Source of the DNA: a bacterium
Lineage (GTDB): Bacteria; SZUA-79; Acidulodesulfobacterales; Acidulodesulfobacteraceae
NCBI GenBank assembly: GCA_027319095.1
Contig: DAHVNW010000001.1
Span: 1-64,000 of the forward strand
Length of the DNA: 64,000 nt
Reading direction: 5' to 3'
The position numbers and the translations under genes are program-made. Below are positions 60,405 through 64,000 of this stretch, in pieces. The number at the start of each line of letters is the position of its first letter. Position 1 is the stretch's first letter. A model generated the notes under the pieces. It saw nothing but the letters and a program-made list of their open reading frames with translations, made no database searches and was not told the DNA's origin.

Positions 60405-63014
60405 TTAACCGGCATCATAAAGTTTTGATTTAATTTTTTCTATAATTGTTTTAGGTTCTATAGAATACATACATTCAGCGGTTTTTAAACCGCGAGGGCA
60501 GGTATCCATCCAGTCGTCTATGCTCCACCAGCAGTTGCCGCACAGGTTAGGAGCAATGTTTATGTTGCCTTTATAGGAACAGTAGGCGGCGTTTGTCGGA
60601 CCGAAAAGGACGGCGGAAGGCGTGCCGAGACAGGCGGCTATATGGACGAGACCCGAATCCGTGTCGATGTGAAGAGTCGAGGACGAAATAATCGAGGCGG
60701 CTTCTTTAAGCGTAGTTTTGCCTCGAAGGTTAATGTCCGCGCCGTCTATATTAGAGCCGTTGCCGAGACCGCCGAGTTGAACGATTAAATATTCAGGAAA
60801 ATCTATCTTGATTAATTTTACCAACTCGGCCCATTTTTCCGGCGGATAAGATTTTGTCGATACGCCGGTTTTATTTTTAGTCCTGGTATTTTCGTCCCAG
60901 CCGTCATGAATGGTAATAAATTTAATGCCTTCTCGGTTAAGGTTAAATTTTGAAACTTCGGATGGATGTATCGATAACTGCAAGCGGTTGTAAGGCATAG
61001 ATGAGAAAATGGGCACTGATTTTGAGGAAACGGCATTTATTTCTTCATTGCCCTTCAAACCTGCCGCATAGTTTAAATAAGTTTCGCGGGAAAGTCCCAT
61101 TAAGGTTACTTTGTCTGCAAGTATGCCTTCGCTGAAAGGACGGGTTTTTATATATTTTTCTATATTTTTTTGATTGTTTTTTATGTTTTCGATAATTTGA
61201 ACTAGAGCCGGAAATTTCGCGGAAACTTTATATTGTGATTTTTTGCGTATTTTTTGGCTGACCAAAAACGCGTTTAGCCTAAAATCCGCATCGTAAAAAT
61301 TTCTAAAATAATCGTATTCATTTAAATTCATAACGCTTCTTATAGACGGTTCGGCTTCCGTTATAAATTTTATGGATTCTGGCGTTCTGTAGAAAACGTT
61401 GAATACAAGTTTCGAACCGCTTATTTTATTTTTATTTATACGGTACGCCATATCTCTTATAAATCTTACGGCTACTATTGCGTCGCCTATTCCGGCGTTG
61501 CCTATATTAACCGCAATATAGCATATATTTTCATCGTTTCCGAAATATTTTCTTTTAATAGCGTTTTGCCGTGAAATCGTCCATGTTTTTATAAACGGAA
61601 ACACCAAAAAATAGGACAGGGCGTATTGAAAAAATTTACGTGCGGGCATGCCGTAATTTAAAAGATATTTTACCTTTTTAATTTTTCTTTTCAAAGAAGA
61701 AGCCGCAAGCGTTTCTATCTCGGAGAGTCTTGCGGATTTTATTTCGTGAAGGTTAAAATTATAATTTTGACGTTTTGTGTTTTTTGCTTCAGGCAAAAAT
61801 TTGCCGTTTCTCATTAAGAAACGTCCGGAAAGGTCGTCCGCTACTTTATTTACGTCTATCATACCCATGCATTCCAGCGTTTTGCAGCCGCTTATGCGGT
61901 AGAAGGAGCAGGGAGCGCAGGGACAGGAGGCGGAAAAATAGCCTATATTGTTAAATGGAAGCGAGTTTAAAGGGCTGGAATAGCCGAACAGGCAGTATGT
62001 GTCGGAGTTGACTATTGATGACAGGTGCATTAGGCCCGAATCTATGCATATGTTGAAAAGCGAGCCTTTAAGAAGTCGCAATGCGTCGATAAGGCTTTCC
62101 GTGCGTTTAAGAAAGACTTTTTTACTAAGGTGCGGTTTAAGCCTAAGGCCGGTTATAAGAGATTCCAGATAAGGGTAGTCTTCGGGGCCGCCGAGCAGGT
62201 ATAACGGGGAGTCCGCAAAACGCTCGGAAAGCAGTTCGAGGAGGAGCGACGCGTTTGCCGTAGGGAGCTTCCTGCCCATGTTGCCGCCGCCTCCGCTGGA
62301 AAGGACGAGGCATATGTGGCGGCCGTTTGCCGGAAGTTCGAAGAGATTAATATTAGAGGTATCAGGGGTTCTTGCAGGAATAGCCGTTCCGGCCTTGGAG
62401 TTTCCGATTCCGGCGGCAAAGTTTTCCGGAAAGCCGTCCGGTACTAAGGTAAACTTTTTTTCGGAAGAAATGTGGAAAAATATTTCCGTCAATTTCAGAT
62501 AGTTGTCGAATATATGTATTCCTGGATCTATATCGGTGCGGAAGTCGTAGGTTTCCCGCCTAAGTTCCGTGGATGAGAAGCCGGCCTTGAAAGTTTTTAC
62601 GAACAAAAGCATTAGCGGAATGTTGACGGGCATTCCTGTCATGTCGAACACGGCGTCGTAACCGGCCGCGCCTATATCCTTAACCGCGCGAAAATAGCTT
62701 AAAGGGTTTAAGGGCTCCAATGTTTTTACGCCGAACCTGAGGCATGCCGCGGGATTGTCGAATATCCGGAACAGCGGGTTTCTGGCCGTAGTAAGCACGT
62801 CAATTTCGACGGAAGGGTATGCGGCTTTCAGCCTTTTAATTATTTCCAGGATATAGACGGAGTCTCCTATGCCTTCTAGCTTTATAAATAATATTTTTTG
62901 CGGAAGGGAGGAAGGAAAAGGATTCCGAGACGGCTTGATAAGGCGCAGCGCCGTTATGACAGGACGGCTGTTTAAAATCTTCAGAAAAAATTCGTTTATA
63001 TGTTTAGTATTCAT
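60405..63014 (-). CDS. Tandem GT9 (heptosyltransferase-like) glycosyltransferase
   Basis: 869 residues made of two GT9 domains. The first (about 35-410): KILFIKLEGIGDSVYILEIIKRLKAAYPSVEIDVLTT, VLSSGGGGNMGRKLP, CIDSGLMHLSSIVNSDTYCLFG, then a Cys cluster. The second (about 490-865): ICYIAVNIGNAGIGDAIVAVRFIRDM, HIDTDSGLVHIAACLGTPSAVLFGPTNAAYC and CGNCWWSIDDWMDTCPRGLKTAECM. Both have the DSGLxH donor motif, so both may be active. GT9 enzymes add heptose or similar sugars to LPS. ATG 63014 was used; an upstream TTG at 63080 is in frame but lies beyond the hairpin. Confidence 0.88.
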   Translation of the reverse strand: MNTKHINEFFLKILNSRPVITALRLIKPSRNPFPSSLPQKILFIKLEGIGDSVYILEIIKRLKAAYPSVEIDVLTTARNPLFRIFDNPAACLRFGVKTLEPLNPLSYFRAVKDIGAAGYDAVFDMTGMPVNIPLMLLFVKTFKAGFSSTELRRETYDFRTDIDPGIHIFDNYLKLTEIFFHISSEKKFTLVPDGFPENFAAGIGNSKAGTAIPARTPDTSNINLFELPANGRHICLVLSSGGGGNMGRKLPTANASLLLELLSERFADSPLYLLGGPEDYPYLESLITGLRLKPHLSKKVFLKRTESLIDALRLLKGSLFNICIDSGLMHLSSIVNSDTYCLFGYSSPLNSLPFNNIGYFSASCPCAPCSFYRISGCKTLECMGMIDVNKVADDLSGRFLMRNGKFLPEAKNTKRQNYNFNLHEIKSARLSEIETLAASSLKRKIKKVKYLLNYGMPARKFFQYALSYFLVFPFIKTWTISRQNAIKRKYFGNDENICYIAVNIGNAGIGDAIVAVRFIRDMAYRINKNKISGSKLVFNVFYRTPESIKFITEAEPSIRSVMNLNEYDYFRNFYDADFRLNAFLVSQKIRKKSQYKVSAKFPALVQIIENIKNNQKNIEKYIKTRPFSEGILADKVTLMGLSRETYLNYAAGLKGNEEINAVSSKSVPIFSSMPYNRLQLSIHPSEVSKFNLNREGIKFITIHDGWDENTRTKNKTGVSTKSYPPEKWAELVKLIKIDFPEYLIVQLGGLGNGSNIDGADINLRGKTTLKEAASIISSSTLHIDTDSGLVHIAACLGTPSAVLFGPTNAAYCSYKGNINIAPNLCGNCWWSIDDWMDTCPRGLKTAECMYSIEPKTIIEKIKSKLYDAG

Positions 63015-63036
63015 AAAAAAATAACCCGTTCTTTTT

Positions 63037-63068
63037 AAAATCGCTCCGTTATAAAACGGAGCGATTTT
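63037..63068. promoter_or_regulatory. Perfect 14 bp hairpin between divergent GT9 and PAS-sensor genes
   Basis: AAAATCGCTCCGTT (63037-63050), loop ATAA, and AACGGAGCGATTTT (63055-63068). It lies just upstream of the GT9 start, so as RNA it would be in the GT9 leader; both arms are flanked by A/T runs, so it could also stop transcripts or bind a regulator. Confidence 0.55.
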
Positions 63069-63172
63069 AAAACATCTCAAAATGACTTTTATAATGGTTA
63101 ATGATATAATAATAAAAAATTAAAAAATAGTAAAATCATAGTTAAAATTTGAATTTAGACTTGCCGTAACTT

Positions 63173-64000
63173 ATGGAAACAACGGAAGATTTTAACGTTA
63201 AAAGCCTTGGCGGGTTCGTTGACGCCCTGTTCCATTCAAAGATGATCGGGGTCTTTATTTATCAGGATAACTGCAGAATTGTCCGTTCAAATGAAACATT
63301 CAGGGAATTTATAGGCTATTCGGAAGAGGAGCTAAGCCGTTTGACCCCCTACGATATAATAACCGGCGAATACAGGCATGAAGTAAAAAAATTTGCCGAA
63401 AGAAGGATAAAAGGAGAAGTTTTTGCCGCAGAACAAATAACCTATATGCATATAACGAAAGAAGGCGTTTTTAAGCCCACCATTATTTTTGCATATACCG
63501 TTTCTTATAAAGGCAAACCCGCCGGCTTGGTTATGGTGACCGACGTTTCCAAGCAGAAAATGTACGACGGACTATTTCTCTCCTTCAGGTCGCTTCAAAT
63601 GATGTATGCCGTGCTTTCCGAAGTCAACCAGCTGATAATAAGGGCAAAAAACGAAAATTCTTTATTTCTGGAAATATCCAATGGAATAGTTCGGAAGGGA
63701 TTATTCGTAAATGCTTTCATCATACTCCTGGACCAGGACCTTAATATAAAATCTTTTTTTTCTTACGAAAAAAGCGATTATCCCGATTATTTAAAACAGC
63801 ATCTTAATAAGCCCGAAGCAAAAAAAGGACCGCTTATTACGTCTTTTCTAAAATCAAAAATAATAATTAACAGCGATACATTAAAAAATCCTTCTATGCT
63901 GCCTTGGAGAGAAGAACAAGTAAAAAGGGGCTATCTTTCAAGCGCCGCCGTGCCTGTCATAAAAAAAGGCAAAACGATAGGCGTTCTTTCTTTATACGCC
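63173..64000 (+). CDS. PAS-GAF signalling protein, N-terminal part (cut by window edge)
   Basis: 276 residues visible, frame open at the right edge. Start METTEDFNVKSLGGFVDALF at ATG 63173. A PAS domain (about 20-125) has MIGVFIYQDNCRIVRSNETF, EFIGYSEEELSRLTPYDII and ending GLVMVTDVSKQK. A GAF domain begins at about 140 (LSEVNQLIIRAKNENSLFLEISNGIV) and continues to AAVPVIKKGKTIGVLSLYA at the edge. Such proteins usually end in a histidine kinase, GGDEF or EAL output domain; which one is not visible. Divergent from the GT9 gene. Confidence 0.85.
   Translation, partial: METTEDFNVKSLGGFVDALFHSKMIGVFIYQDNCRIVRSNETFREFIGYSEEELSRLTPYDIITGEYRHEVKKFAERRIKGEVFAAEQITYMHITKEGVFKPTIIFAYTVSYKGKPAGLVMVTDVSKQKMYDGLFLSFRSLQMMYAVLSEVNQLIIRAKNENSLFLEISNGIVRKGLFVNAFIILLDQDLNIKSFFSYEKSDYPDYLKQHLNKPEAKKGPLITSFLKSKIIINSDTLKNPSMLPWREEQVKRGYLSSAAVPVIKKGKTIGVLSLYA

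Noticed and set aside
60405-63014. Cysteine clusters of the GT9 protein as a novel metal site
   Set aside because: A C-x2-C...C...CM pattern at this position is usual in heptosyltransferase-like GT9 proteins.
63015-63080. TTG 63080 as the GT9 start
   Set aside because: The added residues would be coded by the perfect hairpin; ATG 63014 gives a normal N-terminus.

Overview
The window looks like a stretch of chromosome from an AT-rich, Gram-negative bacterium. Outer-membrane and envelope genes (bamD, lipoproteins with clear lipoboxes, GT9 heptosyltransferase-like proteins, a secretin, TatC, a cytochrome-porin) support this. Gene order (queA-tgt-yajC-secD-secF, surE-pcm-sigma factor, recA-pilT-recX-alaS) is that of a proteobacterium of the former Deltaproteobacteria. 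TusA, c-type cytochromes and a Cyc2-like protein would suit a sulfur- or iron-cycling lineage such as the acid-mine Acidulodesulfobacterales. That placement is a guess. I see no rRNA, tRNA, CRISPR array, transposase, phage or plasmid gene.

Layout. 1-2.1 kb: purine synthesis (purH, start of purD) on the minus strand, separated by a 189 bp element with 13 bp terminal inverted repeats. 2.3-5.0 kb: small lipoprotein, PfkB-family kinase, TPR lipoprotein, RodZ. 5.1-5.9 kb: unknown membrane protein. 6.0-13.2 kb: tusA, then a type IV pilus assembly set in two converging halves (pilP-like and pilQ on plus, pilMNO on minus) with tatC between and recJ upstream of pilM. 13.3-18.7 kb (minus): secF, secD, yajC, tgt, queA. 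18.8-24.8 kb: holB, ricT, metG, a TatD-radical SAM fusion and a YhaM-like nuclease. 24.9-31.8 kb: the rod-shape and cell-wall block mreBCD, a PpiD-like protein, mrdA, rodA. 31.9-40.2 kb: pgpA, a cinA variant, recA, pilT, recX, alaS, a lipoprotein. 40.2-43.4 kb: bamD, infC, rpmI, rplT, ihfA, merR. 43.4-47.6 kb: surE, pcm, an RpoS-like sigma factor and a phosphotransferase-kinase fusion. 47.6-50.0 kb: a PMT-type glycosyltransferase and apt. 50.2-52.4 kb: a monoheme cytochrome c and a Cyc2-like cytochrome-porin, closed by a strong terminator. 52.6-63.0 kb: surface polysaccharide genes (ABC exporter pair, flippase, three large glycosyltransferases). 63.2-64 kb: start of a PAS-GAF sensor.

Most genes are housekeeping and tightly packed, often overlapping by 4-35 bases, with frequent TTG or GTG starts. 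The less ordinary content is: the two-gene cytochrome locus, a candidate extracellular electron-transfer system; several families of short non-coding repeats lying inside normally compact operons (pilM/pilN, rpmI/rplT, tgt/yajC, purH/purD); a REP-type hairpin read in frame inside a protein; infC with a probable AUA start downstream of a near-consensus promoter; and glycosyltransferases built by duplication and fusion. All functional calls are read from motifs and gene context; no database search was possible.
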